From Streptomyces huasconensis (GTDB lineage: Bacteria; Actinomycetota; Actinomycetes; Streptomycetales; Streptomycetaceae): a DNA stretch of 44,767 nucleotides. Each line of letters begins with the position of its first letter. Position 1 is the first letter of the stretch. A program made the translations under genes and the position numbers. A model generated the notes under the pieces. That model had not been told where the DNA came from, ran no database searches, and saw only the letters and a list, made by a program, of their open reading frames with translations. The stretch is taken from assembly GCA_004010275.1 (NCBI GenBank), contig RBWT01000057.1:1-44767 (forward strand), written 5' to 3'. Shown here one piece after another: positions 8,490 to 17,035 of the stretch.

Positions 8490-9110
8490 ATGGGCGATCT
8501 GCTCCTCGTCCGGCACGGCGAGACGGAGTGGTCCCTCTCGGGGCAGCACACCGGCTGGACGGACATCCCCCTCACGGACAACGGCAGGCGGCAGGCCCGC
8601 TCGCTCGCCCCGCTCGTCGGCGGGTTCCGGATCGGGGCGGCGTTCACGAGCCCGCTGCGGCGCTCGCGGGAGACGGCGGAGCTGGTCGGGTTCCCGGACG
8701 CGTACGTCGACCCGGATCTGCGCGAGTGGGACTACGGCGGGTACGAGGGCATCACGACCGTCGAGATCCACCGCACGCGGCCCGACTGGTACCTGTTCAC
8801 CGACGGCGTCGCGCCCGGCCCGCCGGAGCACCCCGGCGAGAGCCCGGAGCAGGTGGGCGAGCGCGCCGACCGCATGCTGGCCAAGGTGGACGCGGCGCTC
8901 GCCAACAACGAGGGCAGCGTGGTCCTCTTCGCCCACAGCCACTTCCTGCGCGTCCTGACGGCGCGTCGGCTGGGCCTGCCCGCGTCGGGCGGCTCGATGT
9001 TCCTCCTCGCCACGGGCACGGTGAGCCGGCTGAGCACGGAGCACGGGCGGCCGGTGGTGGCGAGCTGGAACCTGCGGCCGCAGGACGGCGTTCGACAGCC
9101 ACGCTCTTGA
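8490..9110 (+). CDS. Histidine phosphatase (phosphoglycerate-mutase-like) family protein
   Basis: 206 residues. The N-terminal RHGETEW motif at residues 8-14 holds the phosphorylated His9, and the second catalytic His lies in FAHSHFLRVL. Arg residues in the DNGRRQA and SPLRRSRETAEL segments fit the phosphate pocket. Members dephosphorylate small sugars or nucleotides; the substrate here cannot be told from the sequence. AGGAAGG precedes the ATG by eight bases. Its stop codon lies within a 15-bp palindrome ahead of the next gene. Confidence 0.9.
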   Translation: MGDLLLVRHGETEWSLSGQHTGWTDIPLTDNGRRQARSLAPLVGGFRIGAAFTSPLRRSRETAELVGFPDAYVDPDLREWDYGGYEGITTVEIHRTRPDWYLFTDGVAPGPPEHPGESPEQVGERADRMLAKVDAALANNEGSVVLFAHSHFLRVLTARRLGLPASGGSMFLLATGTVSRLSTEHGRPVVASWNLRPQDGVRQPRS

Positions 9111-9119
9111 TCATCAAGA
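9105..9119. promoter_or_regulatory. 15-bp palindrome before the F420-type oxidoreductase gene
   Basis: TCTTGAT-C-ATCAAGA, perfect 7-bp arms around one base. It ends nine bases before the ATG at 9128 and takes the place where a ribosome-binding site would be expected. A possible operator; no regulator gene adjoins it. Confidence 0.4.
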
Positions 9120-9127
9120 CTGCGCGC

Positions 9128-10029
9128 ATGCGATACGGCGTGAATCTCCTCAACTTCGGTTCCGGCACCACCCCCGACTCCCTCGTGCGGCAGGCGACCG
9201 ACGCCCGTGAACTCGGCTTCGAGTTCGCGATGATCTCCGACCACATCGCGGTGACCCCGGACGTCCACGAGGTCTATCCGGCGCCGTTCTACGACCAGTT
9301 CGTGCTGGCCGCGCATCTCGCGGGGCGCGTGCCGGGGCTGCGGCTCGGCACCACCATCACCGTGATCCCCTACCGGCACCCCTTGCAGACCGCGCGGCTC
9401 GCCGCCAACATCGACCGGCTCAACGCCGCCGGGTTCATCCTCGGCGCCGGGGTGGGCTGGTCCGCCGCCGAGTACGAGGTGCTCGGCGTCCCCTTCCGCG
9501 AGCGCGGCGCGATCACCGACGAGTACCTCACCGCGATCCGCGCCGCCTGGCGGGAGGACCCGACGTCCTTCCGGGGCACGTACGTCTCGTACGAGGACGT
9601 CCGCACCGCCCCGGCCCCCGCGACCGGGCTGCCGGTCTGGGTCGGCGGCAACTCCCCCGCGGCGCAGCGCCGCGCGGCCCCGGCTCGGTGAGGCCTGGCA
9701 TCCGTTCATGCCGACACGGGACGCGCTGGCCGCCGCCGATGCGCGCGTCGCGGCCCGAGGCCGAGGCCGCGGGCCGCCCCGTGCCGGACCTCGCGCCGCG
9801 GCTCCAGATCCGGATCGGCGAGCGGCCCGACACCCGCGACGGCCGGCTCGGGCACGGCAGCGTGGACCAGATCCGGGGCGACCTGGAGACCCTCGCCGAG
9901 CTGGGCGCCACGGACGTGCTGCTGGACACCTACCCCGGTACTCCCGGCGAACGGGCGGGCGCCGACGAGGACCGGCGGGTGCTTGAGCTCGTGATGTCAG
10001 TGGCACAGGGCACCATCGGTACCAGTTGA
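9128..10029 (+). pseudogene. LLM-class F420-dependent oxidoreductase with two frameshifts
   Basis: About 299 residues after repair. It has the luciferase-like TIM-barrel hallmarks: MRYGVNLLNFG start, LGFEFAMISDHI, RLGTTITVIPYRHP, and GAGVGWSAAEYEVLG that binds the deazaflavin phosphate, then GLPVWVGGNS. These proteins transfer hydride with coenzyme F420 (or FMN). An extra C near 9677-9681 (GGCCCCGG) gives a premature TGA at 9689, and an extra C near 9755-9765 (GCGGCCCGAGG) returns the reading to the third frame, which continues AAGRPVPDLAPRLQIRIGE to the end. Two insertions in C runs only 80 bases apart suggest sequencing error. Confidence 0.78.
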
Positions 10030-10065
10030 CCTGACGGTGCCGACGCGGAAGGGGGTGCGTGCGCG

Positions 10066-10717
10066 GTGAAGCCACCCACGGCCGCGCAGCGACGGATCAT
10101 CGAGGCGGCGACCCCGGGACCGGGCGGCTGTCCGGCAGCGAGGCCCAGCTGTCCGGCCTGGTGCGGGCGCGCCTGGCCTTCCGCCATCCCCGGCCCCCGC
10201 ACGCGTACTTCCTGACGCCCGCGGGCCACCGCCTGCGGGACGAGGCCGCGGCGCGGTCCCGTCCCGCGCCCGCCGTCGCTCCGGCCGAGACGGCGGCGGC
10301 CCCCCGGCGTCTTCGCCGCGCGCACCGGCTCGGAGACGTCCGTGACGGGGAGCGAGGGCCCCGCCCGTGCGCGGGAGGTCCGCAGTGCCTGGGAAGGCCT
10401 GGTCGAGCCTGCGCCGCATGACGAACCCCGACGGCGCCCGCGACCGCCCCTGCGCGTGGGAGCGCACGCATCTCGTGCAGGCGGCGGCCCTGGCCCTGGA
10501 GGCGGCGGGCCTGCCGCCCGCCCGCCCCGGCCCCGGCTTCGTGGAGGGTTACGAGGTGTCGGGCACCCCGCAGCCCGAGGCCGTCGCCGTGCGCGAGCCG
10601 TCCCCGGACGGGCTGCGGGCCTGCGCGGCGGCGCTGGAGCGGGCGGGCTGGCAGGTCGGCGAGCACGCCGGGCCGCGTGGCGCCCGCTATCTCCTGGCCT
10701 CACCGAGACGGACATGA
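10066..10717 (+). pseudogene. Hypothetical winged-helix-like protein with several frameshifts
   Basis: No single frame spans this stretch, but three can be joined into one protein of about 216 residues. The GTG at 10066 is preceded by GGAAGGGGG and starts PPTAAQRRIIEAA. The frame changes near 10110-10125 (then RLSGSEAQLSGLVRAR and YFLTPAGHRLRDEAA, which reads like the end of a winged-helix domain), near 10305-10315 (EVRSAWEGLVE) and near 10405-10415 (RMTNPDGARDRPCAWERTH to the stop). The C-terminal part looks like a ligand or substrate domain I do not recognise. Either a decayed gene or poorly sequenced DNA. Confidence 0.5.
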
Positions 10718-10735
10718 ACCGGAGAAGGGAAGACG

Positions 10736-11158
10736 ATGGCAGAGCCTTTTACCGTGAGCGTCGGCGTCCGTGGGTACGAGACGGACTCACAGGGCCACCT
10801 CAACCAAGCCGTGTACCTCCAATACGCCGAGCACGCCCGCTGGTCGCTGCTGCGCGCGTCCGGCATCACACAGGCCGACCTCCTGGCCGAGGGGGTCGGT
10901 CCGGTGGTCCTGGAGACCACCGTCCGCTATCTCAGCGAGCTGCACGCGGGTGACGAGACGGCGGTGAGCTGCGCGTTCGTGTGGGGTGAGCGGAAGACCT
11001 TCCGCGTCGAGCAGACCATCACCAAGGCGGACGGCACGGTCGCCGCGACGGTCTCCTGTGTGGGCGGACTGCTCGATCTCAAGGAGCGGCGGATGGTGGC
11101 GGAGCCTCGCGCACGCTTCCGGGCGCTGGCGGCCGACCCCGCCCGGCTCGGCCTCTGA
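10736..11158 (+). CDS. Acyl-CoA thioesterase, hotdog (4HBT) family
   Basis: 140 residues, a single hotdog domain. Segment YETDSQGHLNQAVYLQYAEH at residues 14-33 is the 4HBT-type active-site region (the usual Asp is in ETDSQGH), followed by the long helix and the strands ETTVRYLSELHAGDE and CAFVWGERKTFRVEQ. Such enzymes hydrolyse acyl-CoA or acyl-ACP thioesters. GGAGAAGGGAAG precedes the ATG. It follows the preceding gene by 18 bases. Confidence 0.87.
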   Translation: MAEPFTVSVGVRGYETDSQGHLNQAVYLQYAEHARWSLLRASGITQADLLAEGVGPVVLETTVRYLSELHAGDETAVSCAFVWGERKTFRVEQTITKADGTVAATVSCVGGLLDLKERRMVAEPRARFRALAADPARLGL

Positions 11159-11351
11159 ACGCACCGCGCGCACACGCGACCACCCTTTGAGCGCGTGCAT
11201 GACACCTTTACCGGACCGACTCACGGCGTTCACACAGGCGTACGCACATCCGTGCCACTCTCCCGGTGATTGAAAAGTCAACTCGCGTAGACCGCGGCCC
11301 TGTCAGGTGGGCGCGCGGCGCGCGAGGCCTCCGGGAAAGGACACACCCCCC

Positions 11352-12174
11352 ATGCCGACCCGCGCGTACGCCGCTGGAAACCCCTGGCCTTGACCGCCGC
11401 CGCCGTGCTCGCCGGCATCACCGTGCCCGCCACGGCGACGGCCACCACCTCCCCCGCGCCCACCCCGGCCGTCACGGCCGTCGGCGCCTATGACGACACG
11501 TACTACAAGGACGCGCTCGGCAAGACCGGTCCGGCGCTGAAGTCCGCGCTGCACACCATCATCAGCAAGCAGACCAAGCTGTCGTACAGCCAGGTGTGGG
11601 ACGCCCTGAAGACCACCGACCAGGACCCGGCCAACAGTGCGAACGTGATCCTGCTCTACACCGGCACCTCCCGGAGCAAGTCCAGCAGCGGCGGCGACCA
11701 GGGCGACTGGAACCGCGAGCACGTCTGGGCCAAGTCCCACGGCGACTTCGGCACGACGACCGGGCCCGGCACGGACATCCACCACCTGCGCCCCGAGGAC
11801 GTCACGGTCAACAGCATCCGCGGCAACAAGGACTTCGACAACGGCGGCGGCACCGTCTCCGGGGCGCCGGGGAACCTCACCGACGGCGATTCGTTCGAAC
11901 CCCGCGACGCGGTCAAGGGCGACGTGGCCCGCATGATCCTCTACATGGCCGTGCGCTACGACGGCGCGGACGGCTTCCCCGACCTGGAGCCCAACGACAG
12001 GGTGGACAACGGCAGCGCGCCCGCCATCGGCCGCCTTTCGGTCCTGAAGCAGTGGAGCGACGAGGACCCGCCGGACGCGTTCGAGAAGAACCGCAACCAG
12101 GTCATATTCGACAAGTTCCAGCACAACCGGAACCCGTTCATCGACACCCGGAGTGGGTGGAAGAGGTCTGGTGA
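11352..12174 (+). pseudogene. Secreted endonuclease I family nuclease, frameshifted at both ends
   Basis: About 273 residues after repair. The core carries the His-Me finger nuclease motifs of the EndA/endonuclease I family: DWNREHVWAKSHGDFG, then GTDIHHLRPEDVTVNSIRGN with the metal-binding Asn in the last element. An N-terminal signal peptide (LALTAAAVLAGITVPATATA) points to secretion. The ATG at 11352 is out of frame with it: one base is missing near 11361-11366, after which RVRRWKPLAL follows. Near 12141-12145 a second missing base restores the family ending FIDHPEWVEEVW and a stop at 12172-12174; without it the reading runs on to 12247. Confidence 0.75.
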
Positions 12175-12292
12175 CCCGCTCAACGGCCGTCGTGCGGCGG
12201 AACCTTGGGGCGGGCGGGCGATCCGGGCGGAACACCGTCTAGATTGACGCTTGATCGTCGAACAACATGACGCAGGTTCCCAGGAGGCTCTC

Positions 12293-13105
12293 GTGTCAGA
12301 CAACGACCCCCAGCTCGGCTCCGCCGCCGACGTCCGTGCGCGCATCGACACCAGCAAGCCGCACTCCGCACGCTTCTGGAACTACTTCGTGGGCGGCAAG
12401 GACCACTACGAGAAGGACCGCGAACTCGGCGACCACATCAAGGAGATCTTCCCCGGCCTGGTCGACGTGGCGCGCACCAGCCGCCTCTTCCTCGGCCGCG
12501 CGGTGCGCCATCTCGCGACGGAGCGGGGCGTGCGGCAGTTCCTCGACATCGGTACGGGACTGCCCACGGCCGACAACACGCACGAGGTCGCCCAGCGCGC
12601 CGCCCCGGACGCCCGCATCGTCTACGTCGACAACGACCCCCTGGTGCTCGCCCACGCCCGGGCCCTGCTGACCAGCACCCCCGAGGGCGAGACGGCGTAC
12701 ATCGACGCGAACCTCTACGAACCCGAGGCGATCTTGCGGGAGGCCGCGAAGACGCTGGACCTCTCGCAGCCGGTGGCCCTGATCATCCTCAACACCCTCG
12801 GCCACGTCGCCGACCACAAGGAGGCCCGCGACCTGGTCGCGCGCCTCATGTCGGGTCTGGCGTCCGGCAGTTACCTGGTGATAAGCGACTCCACGGCCAC
12901 CAGCGAGGGCATGATCGCCGCGTCGAACGAGTACAACAAGAGCGGCGCCATCCCCTACCACGTACGCGAGGTCGAGGAGATCGCCGCCTTCTTCGAGGGA
13001 CTCGAACTGGTGGAACCCGGCGTCACCCAGGTCACGCGCTGGCGCCCGGAGACGGAGGACCAGACGGCGGTCGACGCGTACGGGGCGGTGGGCCGCAAGC
13101 CGTGA
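12293..13105 (+). CDS. DUF574 (Methyltransf_19) SAM-dependent methyltransferase
   Basis: 270 residues. The family signature at the N-terminus (SARFWNYFVGGKDHYEKDRE) precedes the SAM-binding motif I FLDIGTGLPT and the acidic end of strand 2 in IVYVDNDPLVLAHAR. This group is large in Streptomyces; methyl acceptors are mostly unknown. GTG at 12293 has AGGAGG five bases upstream; the longer reading from 12251 has no such signal. A 12-bp hairpin follows the stop. Confidence 0.9.
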   Translation: MSDNDPQLGSAADVRARIDTSKPHSARFWNYFVGGKDHYEKDRELGDHIKEIFPGLVDVARTSRLFLGRAVRHLATERGVRQFLDIGTGLPTADNTHEVAQRAAPDARIVYVDNDPLVLAHARALLTSTPEGETAYIDANLYEPEAILREAAKTLDLSQPVALIILNTLGHVADHKEARDLVARLMSGLASGSYLVISDSTATSEGMIAASNEYNKSGAIPYHVREVEEIAAFFEGLELVEPGVTQVTRWRPETEDQTAVDAYGAVGRKP

Positions 13106-13407
13106 CCGCGCCGCACGGGCGGAGACGCCGCCGCCCGTGCGGACCCTGATGCGACCGGCGCACGCGAGGCGCGTCAACACCGCGCCCGGTTCGTAACTCA
13201 CTCGGGGGATCTCGGATCGCGCCACCTTGACCCGCCGCGACACCGGCGCACTCCGCCCCGGCACTGCGTCCGCCCCCGGCAAACATCGCCTTCCGGACGA
13301 TGATGTCATCCGCTCAGCATATTTCCCCGACAAGTGAATCGTTCCGCCTGGAGAGCGTCCGGAGAGCATGCGGACGCAGCTTTTCCCGAGCGGAAGGAGT
13401 CGGCGCC
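13106..13407. other. Intergenic region of about 300 bases
   Basis: Apart from the terminator hairpin at 13111-13142 I see no gene. The last 100 bases before the tectonin gene (about 13300-13400) are less GC-rich and presumably hold its promoter, but I could not assign -35/-10 elements with confidence. Confidence 0.5.
13111..13142 (+). terminator. Hairpin after the methyltransferase gene
   Basis: Perfect 12-bp arms CCGCACGGGCGG (13111-13122) and CCGCCCGTGCGG (13131-13142) around an 8-base loop, starting six bases after the stop. Confidence 0.7.
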
Positions 13408-13644
13408 ATGGCCGACTGGAAGCAGATCAGCGGCGGGCTCACGCGGATCGCGGTGGGTTCACGGACCAACGTGTGGGGCGTGAACTCGGCCGGCAACATC
13501 TACCGGTACACCAACAACGACGCCAGCCCCTGGCAACAGATCCCCGGCGCCCTCACCGACATCGGCGCGGGCGCCGACGGCACCGTCTGGGGCGTCAACT
13601 CGGCGGGCAACATCTACCGTTACACCGGCGATCTGCCCGGCTGA
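13408..13644 (+). CDS. Two-repeat tectonin-domain miniprotein
   Basis: 78 residues made of two tectonin beta-propeller repeats and almost nothing else. Repeat 1 begins WKQISGGLTRIAVGS and repeat 2 WQQIPGALTDIGAGA; each ends with the identical block VWGVNSAGNIYRYT. Tectonin lectins usually have about six such blades in one chain, so this would have to oligomerise to close a propeller. No signal peptide is visible. ATG at 13408 is preceded by GGAAGGAG; a longer reading from 13300 lacks support. The role is unknown; sugar or surface recognition is suggested by the family only. Confidence 0.8.
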   Translation: MADWKQISGGLTRIAVGSRTNVWGVNSAGNIYRYTNNDASPWQQIPGALTDIGAGADGTVWGVNSAGNIYRYTGDLPG

Positions 13645-13702
13645 TCCCGCCCCCGACCGGCACGGCACCCTCGCCGTCGGCGCGCCACCTCCGCCTCCAC
13701 CG

Positions 13703-14172
13703 CTACCGGCCCGCCCCCGGCAAGGACAGGTGGGCCCAGACCGTCTTGCCCACCTGCCGTGCCGCCACACCCCACTGATCGGCCAGCGCGGCCACGATCA
13801 TGAGCCCCCGGCCCGACCCCCCGTCGCGTCCGGGGGTTCGGGTGATTCCGGGGGCATCAGTTCGGTTCTGGTGTCGGTCATCTCGATACGGAGAGTGTCC
13901 ACGCCGAGCGCCAGGCGGACCTCGAAGTCACGGCCCGGCACACGGCCGTGCGTCGCCGCGTTCGCCGCGAGTTCGGCGACGATCGCCTCCGCGACATCGG
14001 AGAGTTCGCTGTCGTACGCGATGCCCCAGCTGTCCAGGTGATACCTGGCCAGCCTGCGTGCCAGGCGGGCACCCCGAGGGGTGGCGCTGAGGCGTTGCGT
14101 GAATTCCCGCGTCGCGGTGGCGGGTTGCGCTTGGATCAGCATGGCGTCCACGGTGAACCATCCTGGCGTCAT
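13703..14172 (-). pseudogene. HATPase_c regulatory ATP-binding protein, frameshifted
   Basis: About 156 residues after repair. It resembles the anti-sigma-factor-like serine kinases common in Streptomyces: ARYHLDSWGI, then the N box AEAIVAELAANAATHGR. The continuous reading stops at 13798 just after PPDATGG. One missing G in the run at 13817-13823 restores the G box SGRGLMIVAALADQWGV and the ending GKTVWAHLSL, with a stop at 13703-13705. Divergent from an XRE-DUF5753 regulator and a DUF397 gene; this three-gene set recurs in Streptomyces (WhiJ/AbaA-like loci) and influences development and antibiotic production. Confidence 0.8.
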
Positions 14173-14187
14173 GCACCAGCCCCCAAA

Positions 14188-14212
14188 CTCGTACGCTGAG
14201 TAAGCGTACGAG
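14188..14212. promoter_or_regulatory. 25-bp palindrome between ATPase and XRE genes
   Basis: CTCGTACGCT-GAGTA-AGCGTACGAG, perfect 10-bp arms around five bases. It lies 16 bases before the ATPase start, on the divergent promoter region, and is a natural candidate operator for the XRE-DUF5753 protein encoded next door. Confidence 0.6.
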
Positions 14213-14295
14213 TACGAAGGGTAGACATTCAGCGTAACGGTGCGTAATCATTGAGGCGTTGGCGGGGACAGATGCAGGAGCGCCGGGGGTTACTC

Positions 14296-15120
14296 ATGAC
14301 GTCGTCAAGCAGCAAAGAGCCGGAAGCGTCGGACGGTCTGAAGACGTTCGGCGCCGTGCTCAAGAGCTTCCGCAAACGCGCGGGGCACACGCAGGAGGCG
14401 CTGGCCGGTGAGGTCGGCTGCTCGTCGCACTTCCTGGCCTCCATCGAGCAGGGCAGGCGGTTCCCACCGCCCGGCTTCGTCGACCGCTGCGAGGCGGCAC
14501 TCGACGCGTTCGGGACGCTACGGCTCGCGTCGAACCAGCTGTCGCGGAAGCCGGGACTGGCCAAGTGGTTCCAGCAGTGGGCCAAGATGGAGAAGGAGGC
14601 GATTGCTCTCTACACGTACGAATGCCGGTTGATCCCGGGGCTGTTGCAGACCCCGGCGTACGCCCGCACCCTCTTCGCCAATCAGCTGCCGCCGTTCAGC
14701 GACGAGCAGGTCGAGGAGAAGCTGGCGGCCCGGATGGAGCGGCAGCGTCTGCTGACGGAGCGGCCGAACACTGCGTACAGCTTCATCCTGGAGGAACACC
14801 TGTTCCTGCGCCACGTGGGTGGGCATGACGTCACCATGGAACTCATCGACCATGTACTGGCACTCGCCGAGCGCAGGAACATCGAGGTGCAGATCATGCC
14901 GGTAGCTCGGCAAGCCCATGCCGGTCTCGATGGCCCCATGCAATTGCTGGAGACCCCTGAGAACAAGTGGTTTGCCTACGGCGAGGGACAGGAAAGCGGC
15001 CAGTTGATTTCCGACCCGAAAGTGGTCAGCACGCTCCAGATGCGGTATGCCAAGATGCGCTCTCAGGCTCTCTCGTTCGAAGACTCTATGAGCCTGCTGA
15101 AGCGGATGCGAGGAGCATGA
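14296..15120 (+). CDS. XRE-family regulator with DUF5753 domain
   Basis: 274 residues. A helix-turn-helix lies at about 15-65 (FRKRAGHTQEALAGEVGCS and FLASIEQGRRFPPPGFV). The rest is a DUF5753 domain: WFQQWAKMEKEAIALYTYE, IPGLLQTPAYARTLF and IEVQIMPVARQAHAGLDGP. It belongs to the WhiJ-like regulators, normally paired with a small DUF397 protein as here; the next gene overlaps its stop by four bases (ATGA). Start chosen at 14296 (TTACTC-ATG with a G-rich stretch upstream); an in-frame ATG at 14272 is possible. Confidence 0.88.
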   Translation: MTSSSSKEPEASDGLKTFGAVLKSFRKRAGHTQEALAGEVGCSSHFLASIEQGRRFPPPGFVDRCEAALDAFGTLRLASNQLSRKPGLAKWFQQWAKMEKEAIALYTYECRLIPGLLQTPAYARTLFANQLPPFSDEQVEEKLAARMERQRLLTERPNTAYSFILEEHLFLRHVGGHDVTMELIDHVLALAERRNIEVQIMPVARQAHAGLDGPMQLLETPENKWFAYGEGQESGQLISDPKVVSTLQMRYAKMRSQALSFEDSMSLLKRMRGA

Positions 15121-15365
15121 TGGGCACCCCCGAACTGGCTTGGTTCAAAAGCAGCTACAGCAGCGGCGGCTCCGGTGACTGCATCGAAGTCGCCCTCACC
15201 TGGCGCAAGTCGACCTACAGCGGCGGTGACGGAGACGACTGCGTAGAGATCGCCCCCTGCCCCACCACCATCCACGTACGCGACTCCAAGAACCCAGAAG
15301 GGCCCCAGCTCGCGCTGGAGCCCCGTGCCTGGGCGCAGTTCGTGGGTTACGCCTCGCGCGGCTGA
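15117..15365 (+). CDS. DUF397 protein with a duplicated N-terminal half
   Basis: 82 residues, longer than the usual 60-70. DUF397 opens with a W-x-KSS/TYS-GG motif and an acidic C-V-E-I/V-A, and ends with VRDSKNPEGP and a W-x-x-F. Here the opening half occurs twice: WFKSSYSSGGSGDCIEVA followed at once by WRKSTYSGGDGDDCVEIA, then a single closing half. Two ATGs (15117 and 15120) are adjacent, with AGGAG upstream; the first overlaps the stop of the XRE gene. It presumably modulates that regulator. Its last 19 bases overlap the end of the convergent MHS transporter. Confidence 0.85.
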   Translation: MMGTPELAWFKSSYSSGGSGDCIEVALTWRKSTYSGGDGDDCVEIAPCPTTIHVRDSKNPEGPQLALEPRAWAQFVGYASRG

Positions 15366-16843
15366 CGCTGGGCCTCCACCAGTTCCCTGGCCTCCTCGTC
15401 GGTCGCCACCGCCGGCGGGGAGCCCTCCAGGGGCTGGCGGGCCGTCTCCTTCATCGCGGCGACGGCGACGATGCCGACCAGGCCCGCGAGCATCGTGTAG
15501 AACGCGGGCATCAGGTCGTTGCCGGTCGCGCCGATCAGCGCGGCGACGACCAGCGGTGTCGTACCGCCGAAGAGCGAGACGGAGATGTTGAAGCCGATGG
15601 AGAGCGAGCCGTAGCGCACGTCCGTGGGGAAGAGGGCCGGCAGCGAGGAGGACATGACGCCCAGGTAGCAGACCAGAGCGAGGCCGAGGATCAGCAGGCC
15701 GGTGAAGACGGCCACCGTGCCGCCCTGCTTGATCAGCAGGAACGCCGGGAGCGCGAGGACGAAGAAGCCGACCGAACCGGCCATCAGGACCGGCTTGCGG
15801 CCGATGCGGTCCGAGAGGCGGCCCACCGAGTTGATGAGCGCCATCAGGATCAGCATGACGACGACGATGGACAGCAGGCCGCCGGTCTCGCCGAAGCCGA
15901 GCTGCGTCAGGTACGTCGGCATGTACGACAGCAGCATGTAGTCGGTGACGTTGAACGCGGCGACCAGCGCGATGCAGAGCAGCATCGCCCGCCACTGACC
16001 GACGAAGGAATCCTTGAAGGACTTCTTCTGGCGTTCGGCGGCGGGGCCCTCGCCCTCCTCCATCTTCTGGAAGGCGGGCGACTCGTCGAGCTTCATCCGC
16101 AGGTAGAGGCCGATGAGGCCGAGCGGCGCCGCGGCCAGGAACGGGACGCGCCAGCCCCAGGACTGCATGGCGTCGTCGCTGAGCAGCGCGGTGAGGGTGG
16201 TGACGAGGACGGCGGCGACCGTGTAGCCGATCAGCGTGCCGAACTCCAGGAAGGAGCCCCAGAAACCGCGCCGCTTGTCGGGGGCGTACTCCGCGATGAA
16301 GGTCGCCGCGCCGCCGTACTCGCCGCCCGTGGAGAAGCCCTGCACCATGCGGCAGAGGACCAGGAGGACCGGGGCCCAGACGCCGATCGAGTCGTAACTC
16401 GGTATCAGGCCGATCGCGAGGGTCGCGGTCGACATCATGATCATGGTGAGCGCGAGGATCTTCTTGCGGCCGACGCGGTCGCCGAGCGGGCCGAAGAACA
16501 TGCCGCCGATGGGGCGCACCAGGAAGGCCGCGGCGAAGGTGGCGAGCGAGGAGAGGGTCTGGGCGGTGTCGTTGCCGGAGGGGAAGAACTCCTTGCCGAT
16601 GATGACGGCGAGGTAGGCGTAGACGCCGAAGTCGTACCACTCCATGGCGTTGCCCAGGGCGGTCGCCTTCACCGCCCGCTTGACCTGGGCCTCCTCGGTG
16701 ACCGTGATGTCCGACTGGCGCAGGCGGGGGTGCGTGCGGCGGTAGATGGCACGGAAGAGCGCGCGGTGACGGGCGACGGCTTCCGGAGCGGGCGGTGCGG
16801 GTGTTTCTGGTATTTCGGGCGCGCTCACGGTGCAGTCAGTCAC
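15347..16843 (-). CDS. MHS-family major facilitator (betaine/proline/organic acid symporter-like)
   Basis: 498 residues, twelve predicted membrane helices. The metabolite:H+ symporter signature is seen in NAMEWYDFGVYAYLA and the loop 2-3 motif GDRVGRKK, repeated in the second half as GRLSDRIGRKP, with FSTGGEYGGAATFIAEYAP in the conserved helix 4-5 region. ProP-like glycine betaine/proline transporters belong here, but the substrate cannot be assigned. Start is GTG at 16843. It is convergent with the DUF397 gene and overlaps it by 19 bases. Confidence 0.88.
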   Translation of the reverse strand: MTDCTVSAPEIPETPAPPAPEAVARHRALFRAIYRRTHPRLRQSDITVTEEAQVKRAVKATALGNAMEWYDFGVYAYLAVIIGKEFFPSGNDTAQTLSSLATFAAAFLVRPIGGMFFGPLGDRVGRKKILALTMIMMSTATLAIGLIPSYDSIGVWAPVLLVLCRMVQGFSTGGEYGGAATFIAEYAPDKRRGFWGSFLEFGTLIGYTVAAVLVTTLTALLSDDAMQSWGWRVPFLAAAPLGLIGLYLRMKLDESPAFQKMEEGEGPAAERQKKSFKDSFVGQWRAMLLCIALVAAFNVTDYMLLSYMPTYLTQLGFGETGGLLSIVVVMLILMALINSVGRLSDRIGRKPVLMAGSVGFFVLALPAFLLIKQGGTVAVFTGLLILGLALVCYLGVMSSSLPALFPTDVRYGSLSIGFNISVSLFGGTTPLVVAALIGATGNDLMPAFYTMLAGLVGIVAVAAMKETARQPLEGSPPAVATDEEARELVEAQRQPREA

Positions 16844-16996
16844 TTTCTCGGTCGGCGTCGGTCCTTGCTGATCATTCGTCTGCCCTGCGGGCGTCGATCA
16901 ACACTGCCAACTCGTGGGCCGAGAAGCGCCCGTCATTGGTCCCTGCGCCGATGATCCGAAAGTCCCGCCTTCGAAGGACTTGGGGCCTACGCGGCT

Positions 16997-17022
16997 CGCC
17001 CGCCGGTGGCGTGCGGCGGGCG
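16997..17022 (-). terminator. Hairpin after the SDR gene
   Basis: Perfect 9-bp arms CGCCCGCCG (16997-17005) and CGGCGGGCG (17014-17022) around eight bases, 14 bases beyond the inferred SDR stop in the direction of transcription. Confidence 0.6.
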
Positions 17023-17035
17023 CCGCCATCCCGGG

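Noticed and set aside
16872..17035. Possible extra domain at the C-terminus of the SDR
   Set aside because: It is only reached when the frameshift near 17416 is not repaired; the sequence is arginine-rich until a short unrelated tail, and a terminator lies within it.
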